A DNA stretch of 64,000 nt from Streptomyces indicus. GTDB taxonomy: Bacteria > Actinomycetota > Actinomycetes > Streptomycetales > Streptomycetaceae. The notes below the pieces were generated by a model. It was not told where the DNA came from and did no database searches. It saw only the letters and a program-made list of their open reading frames with translations. The translations under genes and the position numbers were made by a program. Below are positions 41,207 to 49,694 of this stretch, in pieces. The DNA lies in contig NZ_FNFF01000008.1 of the NCBI RefSeq assembly GCF_900100315.1, positions 1 through 64,000 on the forward strand. The letters are read 5' to 3'. Numbering within the stretch: position 1 is the first letter of the stretch; each line of letters starts with the position of its first letter.

Positions 41207-41881
41207 ATGACCCAGCAGGTGCAGCAGACGCGGCGGCCGGTGCGCGGCCGCGACGTATGGCCGTTGATCCATGCCGAGCGGGCCGCTCTCGCAGAGGATC
41301 TCGCGGGGCTCGACGCCGGGCGGTGGGAGACCGAGTCGCTGTGTGCCGGGCTGAGCGTGCGCGAGGTGCTCGCGCATCTGACGGCGGCCGCGCGCCTGAA
41401 CCCGGTGACGTGGTTCGCGGGCGTGGTGCGCTGCCGGTTCGACTTCGACCGGCAGGTGGCGATGCAGCTGGAGCGGCAGCTCGGCGCCGATGCGGCCGAG
41501 ACGCTGGCGCGTTTCCGCGCCGCCGTACCGAGCCGGCGCAAGCCGCCGCTGCCGCCGCTCGCGCTGCTCGGCGAGACGGTGGTGCACGGTGAGGACATCC
41601 GGCGGCCGCTGGGCATCCGGCGCGCGTATCCGGCCGGCACGCTGACCGCGGTGGCCGGGTACTACGCCGGCACGGACCTCGTGGTGGTGGCCAAGGGGCG
41701 GATCGGCGGGCTGCGGCTCGTGGCGGACGACGGGCCGTTCACGGCGGGCCCGGAGTCGGGCAAGCCCGTGACGGGCGGCACGCTGGCGCTCGTGATGGCG
41801 ATGACAGGGCGCGCGGACTACTGCGCGGAACTCCGGGGCGAGGGAGTGGAGTTGCTGCGGGAGCGGGCCGGGATGCGGTGA
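41207..41881 (+). CDS. Maleylpyruvate isomerase/TIGR03083-family protein
   Basis: 224 residues. DinB-like four-helix domain: ERAALAEDLAGLDAGRWETE, then VREVLAHLTAAARLNPVTWF (His) and LLGETVVHGEDIRRPLG (His and Asp), which make the metal site. Mycothiol-dependent enzymes use this fold; the reaction is unknown. Common Streptomyces protein. Confidence 0.85.
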   Translation: MTQQVQQTRRPVRGRDVWPLIHAERAALAEDLAGLDAGRWETESLCAGLSVREVLAHLTAAARLNPVTWFAGVVRCRFDFDRQVAMQLERQLGADAAETLARFRAAVPSRRKPPLPPLALLGETVVHGEDIRRPLGIRRAYPAGTLTAVAGYYAGTDLVVVAKGRIGGLRLVADDGPFTAGPESGKPVTGGTLALVMAMTGRADYCAELRGEGVELLRERAGMR

Positions 41882-41987
41882 GTCGGTTGGGGGGGTGGGG
41901 GTGCGGACGGCGGGTGAGTACCCGGCGGCCCGGTACCTGAGTATCCGTACGGTGGTCCGTCCCGCCGTCTGCGCGGAGGCTGGGATC

Positions 41988-42413
41988 ATGAACAAGCGAC
42001 TCCACGACCTCACCTCTCGCCACCCGCGCCTCGCGACGGTGGCGCTGGCAGCGTTCGCGCTCGCCGCCTGGGCCGCCTGGCTCGGCTGGGACCAGCGGCG
42101 CGACGTGCACCCCGACGGTTCGACGACCGGACCGTACGAGGCCTGGCAGGTGGCGGGGCTGGTCCTGACCCTGCTCGGGCCGGTGGTCTGGGCGGCCGCG
42201 CGCGGCCTCCCCCAGGTCGGTGTCATCGGGGTGACCGCCGGGCTGACCGCGGCCGCCGTCTACGACTGGTCGGACGACGCGAGCGGGCTCTACATGGTCG
42301 GCGCCATGATGGTGCTGGTCGGCAGCCTCGCCGCGACCAGCGCGGTCAGCGGGATCGTCGGCGCCGTGACGAAGCCGCGCGGCCCGCGGGGCCCCGCACC
42401 TCAGTGGGGCTGA
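41988..42413 (+). CDS. Small membrane protein, unknown
   Basis: 141 residues from ATG 41988 with GGAGG upstream. Four membrane helices: LATVALAAFALAAWAAWLGW, VAGLVLTLLGPVVWAAARGL, IGVTAGLTAAAVYDW and LYMVGAMMVLVGSLAATSAV. No enzymatic motif. Convergent with the oxidoreductase gene. Confidence 0.7.
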   Translation: MNKRLHDLTSRHPRLATVALAAFALAAWAAWLGWDQRRDVHPDGSTTGPYEAWQVAGLVLTLLGPVVWAAARGLPQVGVIGVTAGLTAAAVYDWSDDASGLYMVGAMMVLVGSLAATSAVSGIVGAVTKPRGPRGPAPQWG

Positions 42414-42446
42414 ACGACACGTGATCGCGAGGCCCGTACGGGACGG

Positions 42447-43469
42447 TCAGGTCCCCACCCGCACGATCATCTTCCCCGTGTTCCGGCCGCGCAGCATGCC
42501 CAGGAACGCCTCCACGGTGTTCTCGAAGCCCTCCACCACCGTCTCCTGAGGCACCAGCGCGCCCGAGCGGATGTGCGGGACGGCGAAGTCCTCCAACTCG
42601 GCCTGGGCATCGAGGTGGTTGCGGACCATGACACCCTCCAGGCGCAGGGACTTGCCCACCACGTCGAACAGGTTGCGCGGGGCCGGCGGCGGGGAGCCGA
42701 GGGAGTGGTACTGGGCGACCGCGCCCACCCAGGCGATCCGGCCGAAGGGGCGCAGGGAGCCGATGGCGGCCTCCAGATGGTCGCCGCCGACGTTCTCCAC
42801 CGTCGCGTCCAGGCCGTCGGGGGCGGCCTGCGCGAGCAGCGAGGACACCGGGCCGTCGTGGTAGTCGAAGGCCTCGTCGAAGCCCAGCTCCTTCACGAGG
42901 CGCTCGACCTTCGCGGGCGAGCCCGCGCTGCCGATGATCCGCCGCGCCCCGAGCAGCCGTGCCAGTTGGCCGGCCGCCGTGCCCACCCCGCCGGCCGCCG
43001 CCGACACGAACAGGTCGGTGCCGGGCCGCAGTTGGAGGGTACGCGTGAGAGCCACCCACGCCGTCAGGCCCGTACCGCCGAGGACCGACAGGAAGGCGGT
43101 CGTCGGCACCCCGTCGTAACGGGGCAGCACCCGCACCGCGTCGGCCCGCACCAGCGCGTGGGTCCGCCAGCCCGCGCGGTGGTACACCAGGTCGCCGGGG
43201 GCGAGGGCGGGGTCGGCCGAGGTGAGGACGCGCCCGATGGAGCGGCCCTCCAGCGGGGAGCCGAGCCCCCACGAGACGGCGCCGCTCGTCAGGCCTGCCT
43301 CGTCCATGAGTTCGCGGTGGTACGGGTCGACGGAGAGCAGCAGGTTCTCCACCAGGGCCTCGCCCGGGGCGGGCGCGGCGAGCTGCTGCTCGGTGAAGGC
43401 GAAGTCGTCGGCGGACGGGAAGCCGGAGGGCCGTGCCACTTGGTGCACGACGCGTGCTGTGATCGTCAT
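42447..43469 (-). CDS. NADP-dependent oxidoreductase, CurA/leukotriene-B4-dehydrogenase-like
   Basis: 340 residues from ATG 43469 (MTITARVVHQVARPSGFPSA). MDR family: VENLLLSVDPYHRELMDE and GSPLEGRSIGRV; Rossmann DLFVSAAAGGVGTAAGQLAR; FDYHDGPVSSLL and ATVENVGGDHL mark the PTGR/CurA (YncB) branch. Reduces enones or similar with NADPH. Divergent from a truncated LysR gene that may once have regulated it. Confidence 0.9.
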   Translation of the reverse strand: MTITARVVHQVARPSGFPSADDFAFTEQQLAAPAPGEALVENLLLSVDPYHRELMDEAGLTSGAVSWGLGSPLEGRSIGRVLTSADPALAPGDLVYHRAGWRTHALVRADAVRVLPRYDGVPTTAFLSVLGGTGLTAWVALTRTLQLRPGTDLFVSAAAGGVGTAAGQLARLLGARRIIGSAGSPAKVERLVKELGFDEAFDYHDGPVSSLLAQAAPDGLDATVENVGGDHLEAAIGSLRPFGRIAWVGAVAQYHSLGSPPPAPRNLFDVVGKSLRLEGVMVRNHLDAQAELEDFAVPHIRSGALVPQETVVEGFENTVEAFLGMLRGRNTGKMIVRVGT

Positions 43470-43540
43470 GGCCGGGACGCTACGGAGGAATCCACCAGCC
43501 GGGCAGACCGTTGCGTCGATGGCAGTTCGACGAACCATGA

Positions 43541-43879
43541 AAGGCACAGGACTGGCTGCCGCGGGCGACGATCACCGCCGAGGACGACGGCACGGTGCTC
43601 GCCCTCGTCGCGCAGGGCCGTGGCATGGCGGTCATGCCGGAGCTGTCGCTGCGCGACGCCCCGCCCACGGTGGAGATCGCCGACCTCGGCCCCGGCCGCC
43701 CGACCCGCACGATCGGGTACGTGACCACACCCGAGCTGGCGCGGACCGCCGCGGTGCGGGCGCTCATACGGGAGTTGCGGGCGGAGCGAGTACGGACCGG
43801 GCCGGGGAGGCCCGAGCAGGGCCCAACCGAGCAGGCCGAGAAGGTGCGGCAGCCGGGGCAGCGGGAACAGACGGGGTAG
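43541..43879 (+). pseudogene. LysR-family regulator, C-terminal fragment
   Basis: The open frame starts right after a stop at 43538-43540. AQDWLPRATITAEDDGTVLA to GRGMAVMPELSL and GPGRPTRTIGYVTTPELA are the end of a LysR substrate-binding domain. The HTH and most of the effector domain are missing. Positioned divergently from the oxidoreductase, the usual LysR arrangement, suggesting a deletion removed its 5' part. No functional product expected. Confidence 0.75.
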
Positions 43880-43986
43880 CGGAGCACCCCGTTGCGCTAC
43901 ACCCCCGCCCCTGGCGCCACCACCCTTCGCCCCGATTCGCCCGCCCGCACACCAAGCCCCCCCCCATGGCACCCCTCGCACCCCCC

Positions 43987-44015
43987 ATGGCGCCACACGC
44001 GCCATAATCGGCGGC
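43987..44015 (+). promoter_or_regulatory. Leaderless promoter with operator, RHH gene 1
   Basis: ATGGCGCCAC-ACGCGCCAT repeat at 43987-44005 overlaps a -10-like CATAAT (44003-44008), followed by 7 nt and the ATG at 44016, so the transcript is probably leaderless. The -35 is weak (C-rich). Confidence 0.6.
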
Positions 44016-44546
44016 ATGGACCTCACGCCGTATGTGGACACCCTTCGCCAGGAGCTCGCCGTCGCCGCCGACGCCGCGGGGCCCGAGGCGCGCGATCTGG
44101 CCGAGCGGCTGTCCGCGCCGCTGGAGTCGGCCACCCGGCTGACCCTGCTGCACGCCCTGTCGGCGGCGATGGACGAGGTCACCCGTGAGCTGGCGCCGGG
44201 GTCCGTTGATGTACGGCTGCGCGGGCTCGACCCCGAGTTCGTGGTGACGAACCCGCCCGCGGCCGAGGCAGCGGCCCAGCCCGCCGCGCCCGTCCAGGCG
44301 CCGCTGCCGCCCGCGCCGCCCGTCGCGCCCGAGGCCGACGACGGTTCGATGGCGCGGATCAACTTCCGGCTGCCGGCCCACCTCAAGGCCCGGGTCGAGG
44401 AGGCCGCCGCGCGCGACAGCCTCTCGGTCAACGCCTGGCTCGTCCGCGCCGCCTCGCAGGCCATCCACCCCGAGCCCCGGCACGAGCAGCCCGCCGCCTC
44501 CCGTGCGCGCGGGGCGGGCCAGGGGTTCACGGGGTGGGTGAGCTAG
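44016..44546 (+). CDS. HicB/ribbon-helix-helix-type protein, paralogue 1
   Basis: 176 residues. The N-terminal region MDLTPYVDTLRQELA is shared with the downstream paralogue; a Pro/Ala-rich linker (about 85-110) is followed by a RHH motif near 115-150: ARINFRLPAHLKARVEEAAA and SLSVNAWLVRAASQA. The tail GFTGWVS also matches the paralogue. No toxin gene lies beside it, so antitoxin function is unproven; autoregulation through TGGCGCCA palindromes is likely. Confidence 0.8.
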   Translation: MDLTPYVDTLRQELAVAADAAGPEARDLAERLSAPLESATRLTLLHALSAAMDEVTRELAPGSVDVRLRGLDPEFVVTNPPAAEAAAQPAAPVQAPLPPAPPVAPEADDGSMARINFRLPAHLKARVEEAAARDSLSVNAWLVRAASQAIHPEPRHEQPAASRARGAGQGFTGWVS

Positions 44547-44570
44547 GCAGCAGCTACCCCTCGCACCCCC

Positions 44571-44590
44571 ATGGCGCCACGTGGCGCCAT
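44571..44590. promoter_or_regulatory. Perfect 20-bp palindrome ATGGCGCCAC-GTGGCGCCAT
   Basis: 24 bp after RHH gene 1, upstream of the terminator. Same TGGCGCCA core as in both RHH promoters; likely binding site of the RHH proteins. Confidence 0.7.
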
Positions 44591-44615
44591 CACGCACCGA
44601 GGTTCGCACCACAGA

Positions 44616-44656
44616 TCCCCGTCCGTCGCTCGTACAGCGGCGGTCGGGGATTTTTT
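44616..44656. terminator. Rho-independent terminator after RHH gene 1
   Basis: ATCCCCGTCCGTCGCT pairs imperfectly with CGGCGGTCGGGGAT across a short loop, followed by TTTTTT. Separates the two paralogues into independent transcripts. Confidence 0.8.
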
Positions 44657-44746
44657 CTTGACCACCAGGAGCAGCCCTGACCTGCACAGACGCCAAATCC
44701 CTCGCTCCGGCCGACCCGTTCTGGCACCATCTCGCGCCAAGACCGC

Positions 44747-44781
44747 TTGACCTGGCGCCGCAATGGCGCCATAGTGGCGTC
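44747..44781 (+). promoter_or_regulatory. Leaderless promoter, RHH gene 2
   Basis: TTGACC (-35) at 44747-44752, 17-bp spacer, CATAGT (-10) at 44770-44775, 6 nt, then ATG at 44782. The spacer and -10 contain CTGGCGCCG and ATGGCGCCAT, so repressor binding would cover the promoter. Confidence 0.75.
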
Positions 44782-45342
44782 ATGGACCTCACGCCGTACG
44801 TGGACACCCTCCGCCAGGAACTGGCGACCGCCGCCGAGGCGGCCGGGCCGGACACCCACGCCCTCGCCGAGCGGCTCACCTGGCCGCTCGAGTCGGCCGC
44901 CCGGCTCACGCTCCTCGCCGCGCTGTCGGACGCCATGGCCGAGGTGACCAGGGAGCTCGCCCCGGGCTCCGTGGCCGTACGGCTGCGGGGCACCGACCCC
45001 GAGTTCGTGGTCAGCGCGCCGCAGCCGGACGAGGCGGAGCGCGTACGGCCGACGGCGTTCCCCGCCCCGGCGACAGCCTTCCCCGCCCCGGCGATGGCGC
45101 TTCCGGAGCCGCCGGCCGCCCCCGGAGCGGACGCGCCCGCCGACGCCGACGAGGGCGGCACCGCCCGGATCAACCTCCGGCTCCCCGCCCACCTCAAGGT
45201 GCGGGCCGAAGCCGCCGCCGCCCGCGACGGACTCTCGCTCAACGCCTGGCTCGGCCGCGCCGTGGCCGCCGCCCTTGCACCGCCGCCCGGCCCGCCCCAC
45301 CACCCCGACCACGCCCGCGACTTCACCGGCTGGGCGACCTAG
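44782..45342 (+). CDS. HicB/ribbon-helix-helix-type protein, paralogue 2
   Basis: 186 residues, clearly a duplicate of the 44016 gene: MDLTPYVDTLRQELA, ELAPGS, VRLRG, DPEFVV and DFTGWAT are shared, with divergence in the Pro/Ala linker (PTAFPAPATAFPAPAM). RHH segment ARINLRLPAHLKVRAEAAAA and SLNAWLGRAVA. Own leaderless promoter. Followed 60 bp later by the DUF4097 gene. DNA-binding autoregulator is the likely role. Confidence 0.8.
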   Translation: MDLTPYVDTLRQELATAAEAAGPDTHALAERLTWPLESAARLTLLAALSDAMAEVTRELAPGSVAVRLRGTDPEFVVSAPQPDEAERVRPTAFPAPATAFPAPAMALPEPPAAPGADAPADADEGGTARINLRLPAHLKVRAEAAAARDGLSLNAWLGRAVAAALAPPPGPPHHPDHARDFTGWAT

Positions 45343-45402
45343 ACCCCGCCGAGCCCCCCCTCACTTCCACCGCAGACTTCGCACCGTAAGGACGGACCCG
45401 AC

Positions 45403-46245
45403 ATGACCCGTTACGAGACCCCCGGACCCATCACCGTCACCGTCGAGGGCGACATGGTGAACCTGCGGATCACCGCGAGCGACCGCACCGACACCACGGT
45501 CGAGGTCACGCCCACCAACGAGGGCAGCGACCGCGACGTGCGCACCGCGCAGAACACCCAGGTCGGCCTCGCCGGCGGCCGGCTGCTCGTCAAGGCGCCC
45601 AAGTCCCGCTCGGTGTTCAACAAGTCCGGCGGGATCGACGTGGTCATCGCCGTGCCGACCGGCTCCGCGCTGAACAGCAACGCCTCGATGATCTACATCG
45701 ACGGCGAGGGCCGGTTCGGTGACGTCACGGTCAAGACTTCGATGGGCAACGTCCAGATCGACGAGGTCGCCACCGCCAGCGTCAGAACCGGCTTCGGCGA
45801 CATCCGCGTGGACCGCGCGAGCGGCCCCGACCACCTGTTCACCTCGGGCACCGGCCGGATCGACCTCGGCGAGATCGAGGGCTCGGCGACCGTGAAGAAC
45901 AGCAACGGCGACAGCGCCATCGGCGTGATCAGCGGCAACCTCCAGGTCAAGGCCGCCAACGGCCGGATCAGCGTGGGCACCGCACGGGCCAACGTGGACG
46001 CGGCCTCCTCCACGGGCGGCATCCAGATCGGCCGGGTCGAGCGCGGCAGCGTCCGCTTCGAGACCTCCGTCGGCCCGCTGGAGATCGGCATCGCCGAGGG
46101 CACGGCCGCCTGGCTCGACGTGAGCACCAAGGCGGGCGCCGTCCGCAACAGCCTCGGCACGAGCGCCGGACCCGACGCCTCGAAGGAGACCGTCGAGGTC
46201 CGCGGCCGCACCTCGGTCGGCGACGTGGTCATCCGCCGCGCCTGA
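45403..46245 (+). CDS. DUF4097-family beta-helix-like protein
   Basis: 280 residues, mostly short repeating strands (GRFGDVTVKTSMGNVQIDEV; GFGDIRVDRASG; TSVGDVVIRRA) characteristic of DUF4097 (putative adhesin, head GIN-like). No signal peptide or TM helix, so cytoplasmic. Located between the RHH pair and a DrrAB-type exporter; possibly co-transcribed with the former. Function unknown. Confidence 0.85.
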   Translation: MTRYETPGPITVTVEGDMVNLRITASDRTDTTVEVTPTNEGSDRDVRTAQNTQVGLAGGRLLVKAPKSRSVFNKSGGIDVVIAVPTGSALNSNASMIYIDGEGRFGDVTVKTSMGNVQIDEVATASVRTGFGDIRVDRASGPDHLFTSGTGRIDLGEIEGSATVKNSNGDSAIGVISGNLQVKAANGRISVGTARANVDAASSTGGIQIGRVERGSVRFETSVGPLEIGIAEGTAAWLDVSTKAGAVRNSLGTSAGPDASKETVEVRGRTSVGDVVIRRA

Positions 46246-46298
46246 CCCGCCCCGGGCGCCCTCCGCCCGTCGGAGGGTGCCACCCGCCCCGCACGGGG

Positions 46299-46343
46299 CC
46301 CGACGCCCGTACAGAACACGGGTCCCGACGCCCGTACAGAACA
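46299..46343. repeat. 25-bp-period tandem duplication
   Basis: CCCGACGCCCGTACAGAACA at 46299-46318 and 46324-46343, exact copies, between the DUF4097 stop and the ABC ATPase start. May be a repeated operator or a slippage product. Confidence 0.8.
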
Positions 46344-46386
46344 AGAGACTTCACCACCCCTACCCCCGCGAAGGAGGCCGGCTGTC

Positions 46387-47376
46387 ATGAGCACGTCCAC
46401 CACTGCTCCCGCCGCCATCACCGCCCTCGGACTGCGCAAGTCCTACGGAGACAAAGTCGTGCTCGACGGGATCGACCTCACGATCCCCAAGGGCAGCATC
46501 TTCGCCCTGCTCGGCCCGAACGGCGCCGGCAAGACCACCACCGTCGAGATCCTCTCGACCCTGATCGCCGCCGACTCCGGCAAGGCGCAGATCGCCGGGT
46601 ACGACATGGTCGAACAGGCCGAACGCGTACGGAAGTCGATCGGGGTCACCGGCCAGTTCTCGGCCGTGGACAACCTCCTCACCGCCGAGGAGAACCTGAT
46701 GCTGATGGCCGACCTGAACCATCTGCCGAAGGCCGAGGGCAGGCGCCGCACCGCCGACCTGCTCGAGCGCTTCGACCTCACGGAGGCCGCGAAGAAGACG
46801 GCGGCGACCTTCTCCGGCGGTATGCGCCGCAAGCTGGACCTCGCGATGACCCTGGTCGCCGCGCCCGGCATCATCTTCCTCGACGAACCCACCACCGGCC
46901 TCGACCCGCGCAGCCGGCGCATCATGTGGGACCTGATCCGCGACCTCGTGCGCCAGGGCACCACCATCTTCCTCACCACGCAGTACCTGGAGGAAGCGGA
47001 CCAACTCGCCGACAACATCGCACTGTTGGACCACGGCAAGCTGATCGCCGAGGGCACCGCCGACGAGCTCAAGCGGCTGATCCCGGGCGGACACGTGCGG
47101 CTCCAGTTCGCCGACGCGGCCCAACTCGCCGCTGCCGCCTCGGTGTTCGGGGTGGCCACCAGCGACGAGGAGTCCCTCACGCTGCAGATCCCCAGCGACG
47201 GCTCCACCACCAACCTGCGCGCGATCCTCGACGTCCTCGACACCACCGAGGTGCACGCCGAGTCCCTGACCGTGCACACCCCCGACCTCGACGACGTCTT
47301 CCTGACCCTCACGGGCCGGCCGAAGACGGACGACCCCGCCCACCTCCCCCACCAGCCGAAGGAGTCGGCCCGATGA
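46387..47376 (+). CDS. ABC transporter ATP-binding protein, DrrA-like
   Basis: 329 residues. Walker A GPNGAGKTTT, Q-loop, signature FSGGMRRKLD, Walker B IIFLDEPTTGLDPRSRR and H-loop. C-terminal region (DTTEVHAESLTVHTPDLDDV) matches the DrrA family of drug exporters. Works with the permease coupled by a 4-bp ATGA overlap. Confidence 0.94.
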   Translation: MSTSTTAPAAITALGLRKSYGDKVVLDGIDLTIPKGSIFALLGPNGAGKTTTVEILSTLIAADSGKAQIAGYDMVEQAERVRKSIGVTGQFSAVDNLLTAEENLMLMADLNHLPKAEGRRRTADLLERFDLTEAAKKTAATFSGGMRRKLDLAMTLVAAPGIIFLDEPTTGLDPRSRRIMWDLIRDLVRQGTTIFLTTQYLEEADQLADNIALLDHGKLIAEGTADELKRLIPGGHVRLQFADAAQLAAAASVFGVATSDEESLTLQIPSDGSTTNLRAILDVLDTTEVHAESLTVHTPDLDDVFLTLTGRPKTDDPAHLPHQPKESAR

Positions 47377-48197
47377 GCACCGCGACCCTCACCCCCGCCC
47401 CGGCCGCTTCCGGCCGCTCCACCGCCGTACGCGACTCGCTGACGATGCTGCGCCGCAACATCAAGCACATGCAGCGCTACCCGGCGATGACGATCTCGAT
47501 CATCGTCATGCCGCTGCTCTTCCTGCTGCTCTTCGTGTACGTCTTCGGCGGCGCCATCGGGACCGGCACCCTCGGCCCCGGCACCACGCGCGACGACTAC
47601 ATCAACTACCTCGTGCCCGGCATCATCGTGATGACCGCGGCCTCCGGTGCCGTGGCCACCGCGGTGTCCGTCTGCACCGACAAGACGGAAGGCATCATCA
47701 ACCGCTTCCGTACGATGTCGATCTCCCGCGGCGCCATGCTCAGCGGGCACGTGCTCGGCAGCACCATCCAGGTCACGGCCGTTCTCGTCCTGATCACCGG
47801 CCTCGCCGTCGCGATCGGCTTCCGGCCGGACGCCTCGGTCGTCGAGTGGCTCGCCGCCGCAGGCCTGCTCGTCTTCCTGGCCCTGGGTCTGAGCTGGCTG
47901 TGCGCCGGCATGGGCATGAACGCCAAGACCGTGGAGTCCGCCTCCAACGGCCCGCTGCCGCTGACGCTGCTCCCCCTCATGGGCAGCGCGGTCGTGGACC
48001 CCGACTCGATGCCGTCCGGCCTGCGCTGGTTCGCCGAGTACCAGCCCTTCACGCCGATCAACGAGACCGTGCGCGGCCTGCTGATGGGCGGCGAGATCGG
48101 CAACAACGGCTGGATCGCCCTCGCCTGGTGCGCCGGGCTCAGCCTCTTCGGGTACTGGTGGGCGCTGCGCGCGTACAACAAGACCGTCAAGCGCTGA
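47373..48197 (+). CDS. ABC-2 type permease, DrrB-like
   Basis: 274 residues with six membrane helices (AMTISIIVMPLLFLLLFVYV, IIVMTAASGAVATAVSVCTD and others). TEGIINRFRTMSISRGAMLSG is typical of DrrB/ABC-2 permeases. Forms an exporter of unknown hydrophobic substrate with the ATPase; no self-resistance target is visible nearby. Confidence 0.92.
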   Translation: MSTATLTPAPAASGRSTAVRDSLTMLRRNIKHMQRYPAMTISIIVMPLLFLLLFVYVFGGAIGTGTLGPGTTRDDYINYLVPGIIVMTAASGAVATAVSVCTDKTEGIINRFRTMSISRGAMLSGHVLGSTIQVTAVLVLITGLAVAIGFRPDASVVEWLAAAGLLVFLALGLSWLCAGMGMNAKTVESASNGPLPLTLLPLMGSAVVDPDSMPSGLRWFAEYQPFTPINETVRGLLMGGEIGNNGWIALAWCAGLSLFGYWWALRAYNKTVKR

Positions 48198-48285
48198 CGG
48201 AGGCCTGAGGGCAGAGGCCTGAGGGCAGCCACCTGCTGACGAAGGCCTGATGACGGAAGTCTTACGTCACCGGCTCCTCGCGATC

Positions 48286-48328
48286 GGACCGGCCGCTCCC
48301 GCCGTTGAATACGGTGAGCGGCCGGTCC
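48286..48328. terminator. Perfect 13-bp inverted repeat after the exporter operon
   Basis: GGACCGGCCGCTC (48286-48298) and GAGCGGCCGGTCC (48316-48328) with a 17-nt loop. Probable terminator or a promoter-proximal element for the DM13 gene. Confidence 0.65.
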
Positions 48329-48376
48329 GGCCGTGTCGGTGGTGCCGGCGTTCGCGGTGCCGGTGAGGAGGTTCCC

Positions 48377-48949
48377 ATGTCCCGAGTACGCAGGCTTCTC
48401 AGGCCCCGGTACCTGGTGACCGCGGCGGTGGCCGGCGCGGTCCTCGTGGGGTTCGGTCTGTACTGGTTCCAGCCGTGGAAGCTGTGGCAGGACGAGACGG
48501 TGCGCGAGGCCGCGCCGGGGGTCTCGGCGCCGGGCGGCGGCACGGCGTCGCAGGAGCCGGGCGGCGGGGCCGGGGAGCGTACGGGCGCCGCGGAGCCGAA
48601 GGCGCTGGCGCGCGGCTCGTTCATCAGCCACGAGCACGCGACGCGCGGATCGGTGCAGGTGCTCGAACTGGCCGACGGCTCCCGGGTGTTGCGCCTCACG
48701 GACCTGGACACCAGCAACGGGCCCGATCTGCGGGTCTGGATCACCGACGCCCCCGTCAAGGAGGGCACGGCCGGCTGGCGGGTCTTCGACGACGGCAAGT
48801 ACGTCAGCCTGGGCAAGCTCAAGGGCAACAAGGGCGACCAGAACTACGCGATCCCGGCCGACGTGCGCCTGGACGACTTCGGGAGCGTGTCGATCTGGTG
48901 CGACCGGTTCGACGTGTCGTTCGGGGCGGCGGAGCTGAAGGCCGTCTAG
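48377..48949 (+). CDS. DM13-domain membrane-anchored protein
   Basis: 190 residues from ATG 48377 with GAGGAGG. One membrane helix (YLVTAAVAGAVLVGFGLYWF), a Gly/Glu-rich linker and a DM13 domain: SFISHEHATRGSVQVLELAD, TDLDTSNGPDLRVWI and SVSIWCDRFDVSFGAAEL with the conserved Cys. DM13 domains are predicted redox/electron-transfer modules outside the membrane. Longer frame to 48305 is not needed. Confidence 0.88.
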   Translation: MSRVRRLLRPRYLVTAAVAGAVLVGFGLYWFQPWKLWQDETVREAAPGVSAPGGGTASQEPGGGAGERTGAAEPKALARGSFISHEHATRGSVQVLELADGSRVLRLTDLDTSNGPDLRVWITDAPVKEGTAGWRVFDDGKYVSLGKLKGNKGDQNYAIPADVRLDDFGSVSIWCDRFDVSFGAAELKAV

Positions 48950-48976
48950 GGGCAGGGCAGCGGAAACGAAGGCGGG

Positions 48977-49291
48977 CTAGGGCCGGGGGCGGCGGATGAC
49001 CGCCGTGCCGCTGTCGAGGTCGATCACGCCGCGGTGCGGGGGCGCGCCGTCGTCCTCGTCGTCGCGCAGCACGAGGGACGACTCGCGCTCCTTGAGCTCG
49101 TGCTGCTTGCCCGGCGACAGGGAACCGTGCAGCTGCTCGAAGCCGGTGGCGGAGATCTGCCCCGTCCGCGCCGCGTTCCGCCACGGCAGGATGCCCGCGC
49201 GGCCGGCGCGCAGCAGCACCTGGTCGACGATCGCGATCACCGTCAGAAGGACGACGAGACCGGGCAGCGTGGCCATCACGGCGAATCCCAT
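48977..49291 (-). CDS. Small membrane protein (DUF6191-like)
   Basis: 104 residues: one N-terminal helix (VMATLPGLVVLLTVIAIVDQ) and a basic/acidic tail (LSPGKQHELKERESSLVLRD). Found in many streptomycetes; unknown role. Convergent with the DM13 gene. Confidence 0.7.
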   Translation of the reverse strand: MGFAVMATLPGLVVLLTVIAIVDQVLLRAGRAGILPWRNAARTGQISATGFEQLHGSLSPGKQHELKERESSLVLRDDEDDGAPPHRGVIDLDSGTAVIRRPRP

Positions 49292-49389
49292 GGCCCCAGT
49301 GTCGCCGATTGCGCCAAGTGGCCGAAGCCCCGTACCGGGGGGAGAGTGGAGGAGGTATGCCGCTTCCGGCGCAAGGAGGACAGTGGATC

Positions 49390-49551
49390 ATGGCCAAGCA
49401 CGCCCACGACCACCCCAAGGACCCCCAGCACTCCAAGCTCTCCGCGGCCCAGGCCCGCGCCAAGGGCACGAAGCCCGAGGTGCAGTCCATCAGCGCGAAG
49501 ACCCGCGGGATGCAGCAGAAGGTCCAGGCCCGCCGTCAGGGCAACCGCTGA
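49390..49551 (+). CDS. Small basic hypothetical protein
   Basis: 53 residues from ATG 49390 (MAKHAHDHPKDPQHSKLSAA), AAGGAGG 11 nt upstream. Hydrophilic and Lys/Gln-rich, possibly disordered nucleic-acid-binding. The strong ribosome-binding site and conserved-looking reading frame support it. Confidence 0.6.
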   Translation: MAKHAHDHPKDPQHSKLSAAQARAKGTKPEVQSISAKTRGMQQKVQARRQGNR

Positions 49552-49603
49552 CGGACCCTGAGGGACGCCCTTCCCGCGTCCGAGCGTCCGAGTCCTGTCT
49601 CCG

Positions 49604-49637
49604 CCCGAGCCCCGGCCGTTTCCGGTCGGGGCTCGGG
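49604..49637. terminator. Bidirectional terminator
   Basis: CCCGAGCCCCGGCCG (49604-49618), loop TTTC, right arm CGGTCGGGGCTCGGG (49623-49637), 15-bp stem with one G-T pair, between the small basic protein and convergent SURF1 gene. Confidence 0.85.
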
Positions 49638-49694
49638 TGCGTGCGGGTGCGGCTGCGCGCTCGGGTGTTTGCGGGCGCGGGCGGCCGGGGTGGA

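Noticed and set aside
44016..45342. HicAB toxin-antitoxin module
   Set aside because: No HicA-like toxin (short dsRBD fold) in either flank; only RHH proteins are seen.
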